Assembly: GCA_003416985.1 (NCBI GenBank)
Contig: QVIN01000005.1
Span: 62,001 to 126,000, forward strand
Direction: 5' to 3'
Length of the DNA: 64,000 nucleotides
From: Duganella sp. BJB480
GTDB taxonomy: Bacteria; Pseudomonadota; Gammaproteobacteria; Burkholderiales; Burkholderiaceae_D
Below are positions 28,983 to 36,678 of this stretch, piece by piece (the first letter of the stretch is position 1; each line of letters starts with the position of its first letter). The translations under genes and the position numbers were made by a program. The notes beneath the pieces are model-generated. The model worked only from the letters and a program-made list of their open reading frames with translations, made no database searches and was not told the origin of the DNA.

Positions 28983-31673
28983 ATGACCAAAACCCTCATC
29001 ATCGCCGAGAAGCCTTCTGTCGCGAACGACATCGCGAAGACGCTTGGCGGCTTCACCAAGCACGATGAGTACTTTGAATCCGACGAGTACGTGCTGTCCT
29101 CCGCCGTCGGTCACTTGCTGGAGATCGCCGTGCCGGAAGAGCACGACGTCAAGCGCGGCAAGTGGAGCTTTGCCCACCTGCCGATGATTCCGCCGTACTT
29201 CGCGCTGAACCCGATCGCCAAGACCGAGGCCCGCCTCAAGGTGCTCAACAAGCTCATCAAGCGCAAAGACGTCACCACCCTGATCAACGCATGTGACGCG
29301 GGCCGCGAAGGCGAGCTGATTTTCCGTTTGATCGCCCAGAACGCCAAGGCCAAGCAGCCGGTCAAGCGGCTGTGGCTGCAATCGATGACGCCGGGCGCGA
29401 TCCGCGAGGGCTTCACCCACCTGCGCAGCGACGAGGACATGATGCCGCTGGCGGACGCGGCCCGCTGCCGCTCCGAGGCGGACTGGCTGATCGGCATCAA
29501 CGGCACCCGCGCGATGACCGCGTTCAACTCGAAAGAGGGCGGCTTCTACCTGACCACCGTCGGCCGCGTGCAGACGCCGACGCTGTCGATCGTGGTCGAG
29601 CGTGAAGAGAAGATCAAGAAATTCGTGGCGCGCGACTTCTGGGAAGTGCGCGCCGAGTTCGTGTGCGCTGCCGGCGTCTACGAAGGCCGCTGGCTGGACA
29701 CCAAGTTCAAGAAGGACGAGACCGACCCTGAGAAGCGCGCCGAGCGCCTGTGGAGCAAGGCCGCGGCCGACTCCATCGCGCTGGCCGTGCGCGGCAAGCA
29801 GGGCAACGTCACTGAGGAAGCCAAGCCGACCACGTCGATGGCGCCCGCGCTGTTCGACCTGACCAGCCTGCAGCGCGAGGCCAACTCGCGCTTCGGCTTC
29901 TCGGCCAAGAACACGCTGGGCCTGGCGCAGGCGCTGTACGAGAAGCACAAGGTGCTGACCTACCCGCGTACCGATTCGCGCCACCTGCCGGAAGACTACA
30001 TGCCGACCGTGATGCAGGCGCTGGAAGTGGTCAAGGAAAATCCGAACTATCACCAGTTCGCCAAGCAGATCCTGGACAAGAAGTGGGTCAAGCCGAACAA
30101 GCGCATCTTCGACAACACCAAGATCTCGGATCACTTCGCGATCATTCCGACCACCATCGCGCCGAAGAACCTGTCCGAGCCGGAACAGAAGCTGTACGAC
30201 CTGGTCACGCGCCGCTTCATGGCGGTGTTCTTCCCGCCCGCCGAGTTCCAGGTCACCACCCGCTACACCGAAGTGGCCGGCCATCAGTTCAAGACCGAGG
30301 GCAAGGTCATGACCAATCCGGGCTGGCTGGCGATCTACGGCAAGGAAGCGTCGACCGACGACGACAAGGAAGGCAACGCCAACGGCAACCTGGTGCCGGT
30401 CGCCAAGGGCGAGAAGGTGCTCACCGACGGCGTCAACGCCAACGGCCTGGTCACCAAGCCGCCCGCACGCTACACGGAAGCGACGCTGCTGTCGGCCATG
30501 GAAGGCGCGGGCAAGCTGGTCGAGGACGACGAGCTGCGCGACGCGATGGCCGGCAAGGGCCTGGGCACGCCGGCAACGCGCGCCGCCACCATTGAGGGTC
30601 TGCTGACCGAGCGCTACCTGCTGCGCGAAGGCCGCGAGCTGATGCCGACCGCGAAAGCGTTCCAGCTGATGACGCTGCTGCGCGGCCTGGGCGTGAACGA
30701 ACTGACCGCGCCGGAGTTGACCGGCGAGTGGGAATACAAGCTGTCGCAGATGGAGAAGGGCAAGATCTCGCGTGAAGAGTTCATGCGTGAGATCGCCCAG
30801 ATGACGCAGGTTATCGTCAAGCGCGCCAAGGAATACGACAACGATACGATCCCGGGCGATTATCATACGCTGCACACGCCGTGCCCGAATTGCGGCAGTG
30901 TGGTCAAGGAAAACTATCGCCGCTTCGCCTGCACCAAGTGCGATTTCTCGATGAGCAAAACGCCGGGCAGCCGCCAGTTTGAAATCGAGGAAGTGGAGCA
31001 GTTGCTGAAGGACCGGACCATCGGCCCGCTGCAAGGCTTCCGCTCGAAGATGGGACGTCCGTTCGCGGCCATCCTGCGCATCGTGCGCGACGAGGAGATC
31101 AAGAACTTCAAGCTGGAGTTCGACTTCGGCCAGAACGACGATTCGGAAGATGCGGAACCGGTCGACTTCACCGGCCAGACCGCCCTGGGCCCTTGCCCGA
31201 AGTGCACCGGTGGCGTGTACGAGATGGGTCTGGCGTATGTTTGCGAAAACAGCGTCGCCAAGCCGAAGACGTGCGACTTCCGCAGCGGCCGCATCATCCT
31301 GCAGCAGGAGATTTTGCCGGAGCAGATGGCCAAGCTGCTCAACGAAGGCAAGACCGATCTGTTGCCGGGCTTTGTTTCGCAGCGCACCCGTCGTCCGTTC
31401 AAGGCCTTCCTGACCAAGGGCAAGGATGGCAAGATCAGCTTCGAGTTCGAAGAGCGCAAGGCCAAAGCACCCGCCAAGGGCAAAGCGGCCGTGGTAGCGG
31501 ACGAAGGCGCGGACGGTGCGGCCGAAGGCGCGGCGCCAGCGAAGAAAGCGCCGGCCAAGAAGGCTGCAGCGGCGAAGGCTCCGGCCAAAGCCGCCGCAGT
31601 TAAAAAGCCGGCGGCCAAGAAGGCGCCGGCGAAGAAAGCGGCGCCTAAAAAAGCTGCCGCCACCGCCGAGTAA
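28983..31673 (+). CDS. topB: DNA topoisomerase III with Lys/Ala-rich tail
   Basis: This type IA topoisomerase decatenates DNA by single-strand passage. The 896-residue protein has the Toprim domain (MTKTLIIAEKPSVANDIAK then NACDAGREGELIFR), the catalytic tyrosine region (VLTYPRTDSRHLP), GKGLGTPATRA, and two C-terminal zinc-ribbon-like repeats (CPNCGSVV...CTKC and CPKCTGGVYEMG). The last 60 or so residues are a histone H1-like tail of repeated PAKKA units, which is a variable, basic addition. ATG 28983 was taken because upstream sequence is not conserved-looking. A strong hairpin terminator follows. Its last codons and terminator recur at 32704-32779. Confidence 0.95.
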   Translation: MTKTLIIAEKPSVANDIAKTLGGFTKHDEYFESDEYVLSSAVGHLLEIAVPEEHDVKRGKWSFAHLPMIPPYFALNPIAKTEARLKVLNKLIKRKDVTTLINACDAGREGELIFRLIAQNAKAKQPVKRLWLQSMTPGAIREGFTHLRSDEDMMPLADAARCRSEADWLIGINGTRAMTAFNSKEGGFYLTTVGRVQTPTLSIVVEREEKIKKFVARDFWEVRAEFVCAAGVYEGRWLDTKFKKDETDPEKRAERLWSKAAADSIALAVRGKQGNVTEEAKPTTSMAPALFDLTSLQREANSRFGFSAKNTLGLAQALYEKHKVLTYPRTDSRHLPEDYMPTVMQALEVVKENPNYHQFAKQILDKKWVKPNKRIFDNTKISDHFAIIPTTIAPKNLSEPEQKLYDLVTRRFMAVFFPPAEFQVTTRYTEVAGHQFKTEGKVMTNPGWLAIYGKEASTDDDKEGNANGNLVPVAKGEKVLTDGVNANGLVTKPPARYTEATLLSAMEGAGKLVEDDELRDAMAGKGLGTPATRAATIEGLLTERYLLREGRELMPTAKAFQLMTLLRGLGVNELTAPELTGEWEYKLSQMEKGKISREEFMREIAQMTQVIVKRAKEYDNDTIPGDYHTLHTPCPNCGSVVKENYRRFACTKCDFSMSKTPGSRQFEIEEVEQLLKDRTIGPLQGFRSKMGRPFAAILRIVRDEEIKNFKLEFDFGQNDDSEDAEPVDFTGQTALGPCPKCTGGVYEMGLAYVCENSVAKPKTCDFRSGRIILQQEILPEQMAKLLNEGKTDLLPGFVSQRTRRPFKAFLTKGKDGKISFEFEERKAKAPAKGKAAVVADEGADGAAEGAAPAKKAPAKKAAAAKAPAKAAAVKKPAAKKAPAKKAAPKKAAATAE

Positions 31674-31718
31674 TCTTCTGCGGCACAACAAAAACGGGAC
31701 CTGGATGGTCCCGTTTTT
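31643..31718 (+). repeat. topB tail and terminator, copy 1 of an imperfect direct repeat
   Basis: From GCCTAAAAAAG in the last topB codons through the stop codon (CCGAGTAATCTTC) to the end of the terminator, this 76-base stretch matches 32704-32779 with about eight substitutions and two single-base gaps by my hand alignment. It is the left flank of the PEP-CTERM gene segment. Confidence 0.8.
31690..31718 (+). terminator. Intrinsic terminator of topB
   Basis: AAAAACGGGACC pairs with GGTCCCGTTTTT across the loop TGGAT. The A-tract and T-tract make it active in both directions in principle. Confidence 0.9.
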
Positions 31719-31971
31719 GTTTTCGCGGCAGACTTTTCGACCGCAACGATGGCATTTGCGCCACAGTCCAAACTGCGCATATCAATTCGCGCGACGCTAT
31801 GTTAATGCGCAGGGGGTATTGCCCCGTTTTTGGTCACAGCACGCCGATGGCGCGGAAAAGTGACGGGTTGACCATATTGTTCATTCCATCGGCAAGCGCT
31901 ACGATTTCCGGTTGAGCTTCCGGTTACGCTGCTGCATTCGCCTTGCGGCCGGAGTTCGTAAGGAGAACAAT

Positions 31972-32709
31972 ATGCAGAACATCATTCCAAAACTGACTTT
32001 GAGCGCCTTGATGGCGGTCGCTTCTTTCGCCCAGGCCAGCACCTTCATCGACACGCCGGCGTTTAGCATTTCGTATGTGGACGGTTCCAAACCCTCGCAG
32101 TGGAATATCGGCTTGATGGACACGACGGCCGGCTCGGCCACGTTCGCCATGAACACCCTGAACCGACAACTCAGCAACGCGTACGCCGGGCCGAACGGCA
32201 CGCTGGAGAACGAGGCCAACGCCTACCATTACAGCGTCTTCCACATCGATGTCCACGACGGCTACCGGATCAGCAACCTGACGTTCTCCGGCGTGGCGAA
32301 TGGGATGCACCACTCGTATTGGCAGCCGGGCGAGCAACCGGGCTTTGCCGACAACAGCCTGGACCTGCGCTGGAACGTCACCGGCGCGGAAGGCGGCAAC
32401 CGCGTCCTGCTGAGCGACAAATCCCTCGATGGCGGTTACACCTTCCGCTCGCAGTTCGGTGCGATCAATTATGGCAACTCGTTCGACCTCGCGCTGAATG
32501 GCTGGGTCTGGGCCTACGTTGTCCAGAGCGCGGACGGGAAATGGGGGCCGACCTCGCAGGCGGCGGCAAGCATCTACGACACCTCGCTGACGATCGATTA
32601 CGCTGAAATCAAGTCGCCAGTGCCGGAGCCGACCACCGGCGCGATGCTGCTGGGCGGCCTGGCGCTGCTGGCCTGCGTGGCTCGCCGCCGCGCCGCCAAG
32701 CAGGCCTAA
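31972..32709 (+). CDS. PEP-CTERM sorting domain-containing protein
   Basis: The 245-residue exported protein has a signal peptide (MQNIIPKLTLSALMAVASFAQAS) and a beta-rich domain of about 190 residues. A PEP-CTERM sorting tail ends it: VPEPTTGAML, the hydrophobic GGLALLACVA and the basic RRRAAKQA. Such proteins are cut and exported by an exosortase, which is not in this window. Function of the main domain is unknown. Start ATG 31972 follows AAGGAG. The gene sits between two near-copies of the topB tail and terminator, and its TAA lies at the first bases of the second copy. Confidence 0.9.
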   Translation: MQNIIPKLTLSALMAVASFAQASTFIDTPAFSISYVDGSKPSQWNIGLMDTTAGSATFAMNTLNRQLSNAYAGPNGTLENEANAYHYSVFHIDVHDGYRISNLTFSGVANGMHHSYWQPGEQPGFADNSLDLRWNVTGAEGGNRVLLSDKSLDGGYTFRSQFGAINYGNSFDLALNGWVWAYVVQSADGKWGPTSQAAASIYDTSLTIDYAEIKSPVPEPTTGAMLLGGLALLACVARRRAAKQA

Positions 32710-32779
32710 AAACCTGTCGCCATCAGCGAGTAATCTTCAGCGGCACCAACAAAGACGGGACCTTGATGGTCCCGTTTTT
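32704..32779 (+). repeat. topB tail and terminator, copy 2 of an imperfect direct repeat
   Basis: This near-copy of 31643-31718 starts at the PEP-CTERM stop codon. Read in the topB frame it still encodes K-P-V-A-I-S-E then TAA, against K-A-A-A-T-A-E then TAA in topB, and it retains a full hairpin plus T-tract. It is therefore a decayed copy of the topB 3' end. Confidence 0.8.
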
Positions 32780-32780
32780 T
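32751..32780 (+). terminator. Intrinsic terminator of the PEP-CTERM gene
   Basis: ACGGGACC pairs with GGTCCCGT across the loop TTGAT, followed by six T in all. Nearly identical to the topB terminator. Confidence 0.88.
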
Positions 32781-32988
32781 ATTGATCGCCAGGAAGCGTG
32801 CGATCGCGGGCGCGGCGTCTACTGTTTATTCGATTCAGGAACCACTACGCGAAGGATTACGCGTTGTTTGGCTGGTGACATGGGCGGCTCCACAATCTGA
32901 TGTCCTTGTGTGATTTTAGTATAGGACGCGGACGCGATCCTTGATCTTGCCAAAAGTAGTGGACATACCGCCCGAAATGGATTTAAAT
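32781..32988. other. Gene-free stretch upstream of the arsR-like gene
   Basis: Together with the repeat copy and terminator this completes a 307-base gap between the PEP-CTERM and arsR genes. No coding frame with a credible start or family match was seen. It becomes AT-rich after about 32970 and leads into the operator-like repeat at 32989-33006; a promoter for the regulator is expected here but none matched consensus well. Confidence 0.5.
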
Positions 32989-33006
32989 ATTAACTTATTC
33001 GTTAAT
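32989..33006 (+). promoter_or_regulatory. Perfect inverted repeat, likely operator of the ArsR-type repressor
   Basis: ATTAAC-TTATTC-GTTAAT is a perfect 6-6-6 inverted repeat ending 10 bases before the regulator's ATG. A further GTTAAT occurs at 33008-33013. An AT-rich dyad of this size just upstream of the gene is typical of ArsR/SmtB autoregulation. Confidence 0.65.
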
Positions 33007-33016
33007 TGGTTAATCA

Positions 33017-33334
33017 ATGGAACTGGATCGCGTATTCGAGGCGTTGGCCTCCAAACCACGGCGGCAAATCCTGGCGTATCTGTCGGAGCTTGAGCTGTCG
33101 ACCTCTGAACTGGCAACGCGCTTTGAGATGAGCGCGCCGGCGATTTCGCGTCATCTGTCGATACTCGAGAATGCCGGTCTCGTCACCAGCGAGCGCAAGG
33201 GGCAGTTTGTGCTCTACAAGCTGAATGCCGACAGCCTGGTGAATACCCTGACTGGTTATGCGTTGGAAGTCTGCCCGGTGGGCAGCAAATTGAAGCGCGA
33301 ATCGCGTGCGCTGGGCAAGAAGAAAGCTACCTGA
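33017..33334 (+). CDS. ArsR family winged-helix transcriptional regulator
   Basis: The 105-residue protein starts MELDRVFEALASKPRRQILAYL and has the winged helix-turn-helix TSELATRFEMSAPAISRHLSILENAGLVTSER. The metal-binding ELCVCDL motif is absent; only one cysteine is present (ALEVCPVG), so it is probably an SdpR-like, non-metal repressor. It starts right after an inverted-repeat operator. The desaturase-like gene follows 28 bp later, so the two form a small regulated operon. Confidence 0.88.
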   Translation: MELDRVFEALASKPRRQILAYLSELELSTSELATRFEMSAPAISRHLSILENAGLVTSERKGQFVLYKLNADSLVNTLTGYALEVCPVGSKLKRESRALGKKKAT

Positions 33335-33362
33335 TCCGCGTATTGCCGAAAGGAGTTGCAGT

Positions 33363-34313
33363 ATGTCCCATCCGTTTTCCAGCATCGAGCAACATCGTGT
33401 ACGTGCCGCCGCCAGCAGCGTAGTGGCTGGAGAGGTGCACTATGCGCCGTTGAAGTCGCTGTGGTTTCTGGGCATGGCTGCCGCTGCGCTGATCGGCGGG
33501 TACGTGACCTTTTCGATGGCTGGCCTCTTCCTGTTTCTGGTGTCTACCGCCGTCGTACTGCTTTTCGGCCACTCCCTGGGCAGCCATCGCAAGCTGATAC
33601 ACGATAGTTATCAGTGTCCGAAATGGCTGGAATATCTGCTGGTCTATCTTGGTGTGCAGGTCGGGCTGGCCGGGCCGCTGGGTTTGCTGCGCCAGCACGA
33701 ACTGCGCGACTACGCGCAGCGCTTGCCGGACTGCCACGACTATCTGCGTCATGGCCGCTCGGCATGGGTGGACGCATGGTGGCAACTGAATTGCGAACTG
33801 CGCTTGGTGGACGAGCCGAACGTCCGCATCGAAGCGCGCATCGCCGATGACCGTTTCTATCGATTTCTGGAGCGGACCTGGATGCTTCAGCAACTGCCGG
33901 TGGCGGTGCTGCTATTTTTCTGGGGCGGCTGGTCGTTCGTGTTCTTCGGCACCTGCGCGCGAGTCAGCGCCGGCGTGTTTGGCCACTGGTTGATCGGCTA
34001 CTTCGCCCACAACCACGGGCAGATGCATTACGAAGTGCAAGGCGCGGCCGTGCAAGGCCACAACATCCGCCTGACTTCGCTACTGACGATGGGTGAGTGC
34101 TGGCATAACAACCATCATGCGTTTCCAGGGTCTGCGCGTTTGGGCTTGCATGCCGGCGAGTGGGACCCAGGCTGGTGGGTGCTGTGCGTCATGCGCCGCG
34201 CAGGCCTGGCCTGGGATCTTACGTTACCAGCCGACTTGCCGCTACGCCCAGAGCTGCTGCGCATCGATCATGCCGCCGGATTGATGATGTACCGCGCTGG
34301 TAGCCGGAGCTAA
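33363..34313 (+). CDS. Membrane fatty acid desaturase-like protein
   Basis: The 316-residue protein has several membrane helices and the di-iron histidine boxes of acyl-CoA desaturases, with one change. Box I is HSLGSH (residues 70-75) and box III is GECWHNNHHAF (His248, 251, 252). The place of box II, normally HxxHH, reads HELRD (from His112), with further histidines at 125 and 130. It may be a variant desaturase or hydroxylase with an altered metal site. ATG 33363 follows AAGGAG. It is co-transcribed with the ArsR-type regulator and overlaps the next convergent gene by 4 bases. Confidence 0.82.
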   Translation: MSHPFSSIEQHRVRAAASSVVAGEVHYAPLKSLWFLGMAAAALIGGYVTFSMAGLFLFLVSTAVVLLFGHSLGSHRKLIHDSYQCPKWLEYLLVYLGVQVGLAGPLGLLRQHELRDYAQRLPDCHDYLRHGRSAWVDAWWQLNCELRLVDEPNVRIEARIADDRFYRFLERTWMLQQLPVAVLLFFWGGWSFVFFGTCARVSAGVFGHWLIGYFAHNHGQMHYEVQGAAVQGHNIRLTSLLTMGECWHNNHHAFPGSARLGLHAGEWDPGWWVLCVMRRAGLAWDLTLPADLPLRPELLRIDHAAGLMMYRAGSRS

Positions 34314-34912
34314 ACGCGCCAGGTCGCACGCGGCTTCATGGGCACTTCGACCAATTGGCCCGGCTGCCATTGCAGCGCGTCTTTCTTATTGAGTGCGGTC
34401 GCTGGCATGGTCGTGGCCAGGTTGGAGGCGATGGCGATCCATTGCTGCTGTTCTCGTTGGTAGATGGTGATCTCGCAGGCGCCGCTTGGGCTGCCGCAGG
34501 CCCAGGCCATCCAGCTGTCGCTGATCAGCAGATAGGCCAGCTCATCGCTGTGTGGAGCTTGCAGGCGCCGGCCATGCATGGCGCCGGATGGTGCGCGGTA
34601 CCAGTCTTCTTCGTAGCTGTTGTCGAGGCCGGTTTCGTGGACGTGGTCGGCGTCGTCGAAGCGCATCCAGCCCGCGTCGAGCTCGCCACTGATGGCGGGG
34701 TAGGCGATGGCGGGATGCCAGGTGCAGCGCTCGCCTTCCACCACGGTCTCGCCGGCGAAGCCGTTGATGCCGACGCGGTCGAGCGGAATGCGCAGGTCGA
34801 TGTGATAGCGCTCGGCCTGGAACCACCACACCTGCGTGGTCAAGTCGCTGCTGCCGTTGCTGCGCCAGATGCCTCGGCGGCGCCACAAGCCTACGTATTC
34901 TGCTGGAACCAT
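34310..34912 (-). CDS. Hypothetical protein, possible beta-barrel (HRI1-like) fold
   Basis: The 200-residue protein begins MVPAEYVGLWRRRGIWRSNG and continues with WWFQAERYHIDLRIPLDR and DNSYEEDWYRAP. The tryptophan-rich GLWRR start and alternating strands resemble lipocalin-like or HRI1-type barrels, but I am not certain of the family. It is cytosolic, with no signal peptide. It is the last gene of an operon with an exported protein (1-bp gap) and an MDR oxidoreductase. Function unknown. Confidence 0.72.
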   Translation of the reverse strand: MVPAEYVGLWRRRGIWRSNGSSDLTTQVWWFQAERYHIDLRIPLDRVGINGFAGETVVEGERCTWHPAIAYPAISGELDAGWMRFDDADHVHETGLDNSYEEDWYRAPSGAMHGRRLQAPHSDELAYLLISDSWMAWACGSPSGACEITIYQREQQQWIAIASNLATTMPATALNKKDALQWQPGQLVEVPMKPRATWRV

Positions 34913-34913
34913 G

Positions 34914-35582
34914 TCACTTCAGGTCGTCGGTGTAAAAATACACCGTACCACGAATCGCGCTGGCGGGCACATGCAGCGCGTCGGCCAGCGATTGCGCGGT
35001 TGGCTGTTGCAGGGCCTGCTTGTTCAGTGTGATGTCAGCGGTCGATGCGCCGTTCGCCGCCGCGTAGGAAACGATGTGGTCGAAATCCGGCCGGCTGTCG
35101 ATCCGCTTGACCAGGTAGCGCTGACGGCCGCTGCCGATCTGCATGTAGCCGGCGCCGGCATTGGTCTTCTGCGCCGGCGACAGTTGGCGGTACATCAGTA
35201 CCTTGTCGACCACGATGGTGGTGGCGGGGAACTGCGTCTTGCCGCCTTGCTCGAAATGGCCCAGCACCAGGTCGGCCTTGAACTGCTTGAGCGGCGCGGC
35301 GCTCGTCGGCGACAGGCGCGACAGTTCGAACTTCTCCGGTGCGATGGTCCATAGCGCGGTCTTGCCGTCGAGCCGACTGCGCAGCGCCGCGTCGGTGGCG
35401 GTGTCGGCCACATGCACTTGCAGAATCACCTGATAGTCGTGCGGCGCATGGAACATCGGCAGGTGCGACGCGTACAAGCCTTCCTTGCCGCCGAATAGCG
35501 CCATGCCGTGCTCGCCATAAGTGGCGTCCGCCGCGCTTGCGCTGCCTGCGATCAGGGACAATGCAAGCAGCGCGCGCCTCAT
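34914..35582 (-). CDS. Hypothetical exported protein
   Basis: The 222-residue protein has a signal peptide (MRRALLALSLIAGSASA) and a mature domain starting DATYGEHGMALFGGKEGLYASHLPMFHAPHDYQVIL. The sequence MFHAPHDYQ is conserved-looking and might be functional. I do not recognise a known enzyme family. The start ATG at 35582 overlaps the oxidoreductase stop (ATGA), so translation is coupled. Middle gene of a three-gene operon. Confidence 0.78.
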   Translation of the reverse strand: MRRALLALSLIAGSASAADATYGEHGMALFGGKEGLYASHLPMFHAPHDYQVILQVHVADTATDAALRSRLDGKTALWTIAPEKFELSRLSPTSAAPLKQFKADLVLGHFEQGGKTQFPATTIVVDKVLMYRQLSPAQKTNAGAGYMQIGSGRQRYLVKRIDSRPDFDHIVSYAAANGASTADITLNKQALQQPTAQSLADALHVPASAIRGTVYFYTDDLK

Positions 35583-36604
35583 GCCTTCACCAGCAGCTTG
35601 CCGCGATGCTCGCCGGTGAACAGCGAGTTCAGCGCGGACGGCAATTGCTCGAAACCGTCGATCACCGTTTCCTCGAACACGATCTCGCCCGCCTTCACCC
35701 ACGGCGCGACGATGCGTATCATCTCGTCCATGCGGTGCAGGTAGTCGCGTGCCAGCATGCCCTGGATCGTGGCGCGCTGGTACAGCATGTGATGCAGCAG
35801 GCGCGGGCCCAGTTCCGGCGTCTCCAGGCCGCCGCTGTACTGGCTGATCTGGCCGCAGATGACGATGCGCGCGCGGCGGTTGATCAGCGGGATGATGGCG
35901 TCGGTCACCATGCCGCCGACGTTGTCGAAATACACGTCCACGCCGCCGGTCAGCCGCTTGATTTCAGCGCCCAGCGCATCGGCATCCACGTAGGCCTTGT
36001 AGTCGATGGCCCAGTCGGCGCCGAGCTCGTCGCGCAGCCAGTCGCACTTGGCCTGGCCGCCGGCGATGCCGAGTACGCGCGCACCGTGGCGCTTGGCGAA
36101 CTGCACCACCAGCGATCCCACCGCGCCCGCCGCGCCGGACACCACCACCACCTCGCCCGCATGCGGCTTGCCCGATTCGGTCAGGCCGAACCACGCGGTG
36201 CGGCCCGGCATGCCCAGCACGCCGAGCGCGGTGGTCACGGGCGCCAGTTCGGGATCGATGCGCTTGAGGCCGCTGGCGTGGACGCGCGCGTGCGTCTGCC
36301 AGCCGGTGTAGCTCTGCACCCAGTCGCCGGCGGCGAAGCCGGGCGCGTTCGACGCCAGCACCTGCGCCACCACGCCGCCCTGCTGCACGGTGTCGAGCGG
36401 ATGCGGTTCGGTGTCGTAGGTCGGTTTGCTGGACTGGCCGATGCGCATGTACGGATCGACGCTGAACCAGCGTGCTTCGATCAGTACTTCGCCGTCGCCC
36501 AGCGCGGTCGACAGTTGTTGTTCCACGAGCTCGTAATGCTCGGCCGTGATCTGGCCGGCGGGCTGCCGGCGGTAGATCCATTGTTTTTGGGTGAGGGTAG
36601 TCAT
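35579..36604 (-). CDS. NADP-dependent MDR-family oxidoreductase (CurA-like)
   Basis: The 341-residue protein belongs to the zinc-independent medium-chain reductases such as CurA, YncB and leukotriene B4 dehydrogenases, which reduce alpha,beta-unsaturated ketones with NADPH. It shows the N-terminal GroES-like part (WFSVDPYMRIGQ, GDWVQSYTGWQ) and the cofactor loop VVVSGAAGAVGSLVVQFAK, then GGVDVYFDNVGG and ICGQISQY. ATG 36604 is the chosen start. It is divergent from a LysR gene with a 74-bp intergenic region that holds two direct repeats, so LysR control is likely. Confidence 0.93.
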   Translation of the reverse strand: MTTLTQKQWIYRRQPAGQITAEHYELVEQQLSTALGDGEVLIEARWFSVDPYMRIGQSSKPTYDTEPHPLDTVQQGGVVAQVLASNAPGFAAGDWVQSYTGWQTHARVHASGLKRIDPELAPVTTALGVLGMPGRTAWFGLTESGKPHAGEVVVVSGAAGAVGSLVVQFAKRHGARVLGIAGGQAKCDWLRDELGADWAIDYKAYVDADALGAEIKRLTGGVDVYFDNVGGMVTDAIIPLINRRARIVICGQISQYSGGLETPELGPRLLHHMLYQRATIQGMLARDYLHRMDEMIRIVAPWVKAGEIVFEETVIDGFEQLPSALNSLFTGEHRGKLLVKA

Positions 36605-36625
36605 GCTCCAGATGGTAAGATGCTC

Positions 36626-36669
36626 TTCGTATCCAGTAAAGCAACTTAAATTCACCTTTCGTATCCTGT
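36626..36669 (+). promoter_or_regulatory. Two direct repeats, candidate LysR binding sites
   Basis: TTCGTATCCAGT (36626-36637) and TTCGTATCCTGT (36658-36669) match in 11 of 12 bases and are 32 bp apart, about three helical turns. They fill the short gap between the divergent oxidoreductase and LysR genes. Confidence 0.6.
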
Positions 36670-36678
36670 TTGGACATC

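Noticed and set aside
31719..31971. Sigma-54 promoter ahead of the PEP-CTERM gene
   Set aside because: Some PEP-CTERM genes depend on sigma-54, but no TGGCAC-N5-TTGC pattern was found in the upstream region.
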